17,062 nucleotides of DNA, taken from NCBI GenBank assembly GCA_002422305.1, contig DIUG01000064.1, positions 1-17,062 on the forward strand. Reading direction: 5' to 3'. How positions within the stretch are numbered: position 1 is the first letter of the stretch; the number at the start of each line of letters is the position of its first letter. Made by a program: the position numbers and the translations under genes. Source of the stretch: Patescibacteria group bacterium UBA6164. GTDB lineage: Bacteria; Patescibacteriota; Gracilibacteria; BD1-5; UBA6164. Below are positions 16,726-17,062 of the stretch, piece by piece. Under the pieces are notes generated by a model. It made no database searches and had not been told where the DNA came from. It saw only the letters and a list, made by a program, of their open reading frames with translations.

Positions 16726-17062
16726 AGCTTATGTTAAAATGATGAAGTATAGATTCATCAACTTCTATAATCATAATTCTTGTTTAAAAGAATTAAAATC
16801 TTGAGTTTTTCAAGTTTTTCAAGTTTTTCATTTGATATCATAAAACAATATCTTCAAAATCTTCACTATTTATAAAAGCCTATAACTTATCTCTCTGTTG
16901 TTTTATTTGTTAATGTTATCTTTGTAATATTCTCAAAAATTAAAAAACTAAATTCAATTTTATTATACAAAAATTTAAAAATCTGCAAAAAATAAACCTT
17001 AAATAAAAAGTCCGGACTCCAGACTATTTAGCAATATATTAAAACAAAATTTAATTTATGCT
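16726..17062. other. No convincing gene; hairpins and short repeats
   Basis: After the flippase gene come a 7-bp hairpin (TGATGAA/TTCATCA, 16740-16760), three tandem copies of a 9-mer TTTTTCAAG-like unit (about 16805-16830) and a 10-nt palindrome AGTCCGGACT (17009-17018) that is G/C-rich for this sequence. The longest open frames are small: one of 34 residues (16739-16843, MMKYRFINFYNHNSCLKEL...) and one of 17 residues from 16731. Neither shows a family motif. Decayed coding sequence is possible but unproven. Confidence 0.5.
16799..16819 (+). terminator. Possible terminator of the flippase gene
   Basis: CTTGA / TCAAG (16800-16804 with 16810-16814) with loop GTTTT, followed by TTTTT. The stem has only 5 bp and the position is 74 nt after the stop, inside the 9-mer repeat, so this is a weak call. 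Confidence 0.3.

Noticed and set aside
16800..16831. CRISPR-like repeat
   Set aside because: The three units are 9 nt and directly adjacent without spacers; this is a simple tandem repeat.

Overview
The window comes from a very AT-rich bacterium that reads UGA as glycine (translation table 25). In the conserved genes, in-frame UGA falls where the family has an invariant glycine: the GLHVGHPEG region of LeuRS, the GyrA box, the RecA core and the SmpB core. UGG still encodes tryptophan, and every gene I could end here stops with TAA or TAG. This points to Candidatus Absconditabacteria (SR1) or Gracilibacteria. The low G+C and the gene content would fit a Vampirococcus-like member, but the window alone cannot settle that. 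Under the standard code almost every gene here would look like a string of short fragments.

Layout, left to right. Positions 110-543 hold four tRNA genes on the minus strand: Asn-GTT, Ser-TGA, Ser-GCT and a CAT-anticodon tRNA, behind a TTGACA promoter. Then, also on the minus strand, come smpB (trans-translation), a secreted or membrane-anchored M23 peptidase, gyrA, and a 71-residue two-helix membrane protein. leuS lies on the plus strand (5702-8266) and converges on rnhA-sodB across a perfect 38-nt palindromic terminator. Positions 9739-11808 form a minus-strand operon of three different VirB2/TrbC-like pilin subunits followed by a membrane-anchored HExxH metallopeptidase.

Between the pilin operon and recA lies a compact unit with no open frame (about 11869-12010). 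It has a TATACT box, a roughly 90-nt three-way-junction fold closed by a 17-position helix with one mismatch, and a hairpin followed by a T run. I read it as an unrecognised small RNA gene; it is the best candidate in the window for something undescribed. After recA come a small zinc-ribbon protein, a DnaQ-type exonuclease, and a divergent pair for surface polysaccharide: a GT2 glycosyltransferase (minus) and a Wzx-type flippase (plus). The last 337 bases hold hairpins and repeats but no convincing gene.

Two genome-wide habits show. No start codon in the window has a Shine-Dalgarno sequence. The recognisable promoters are TTGAxx or TTGxxx boxes with an unusually short spacing of 15-16 nt to a TATAAT-like box. 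Coordinates and translations were worked out by hand; family names rest on motif recognition, not on database searches.
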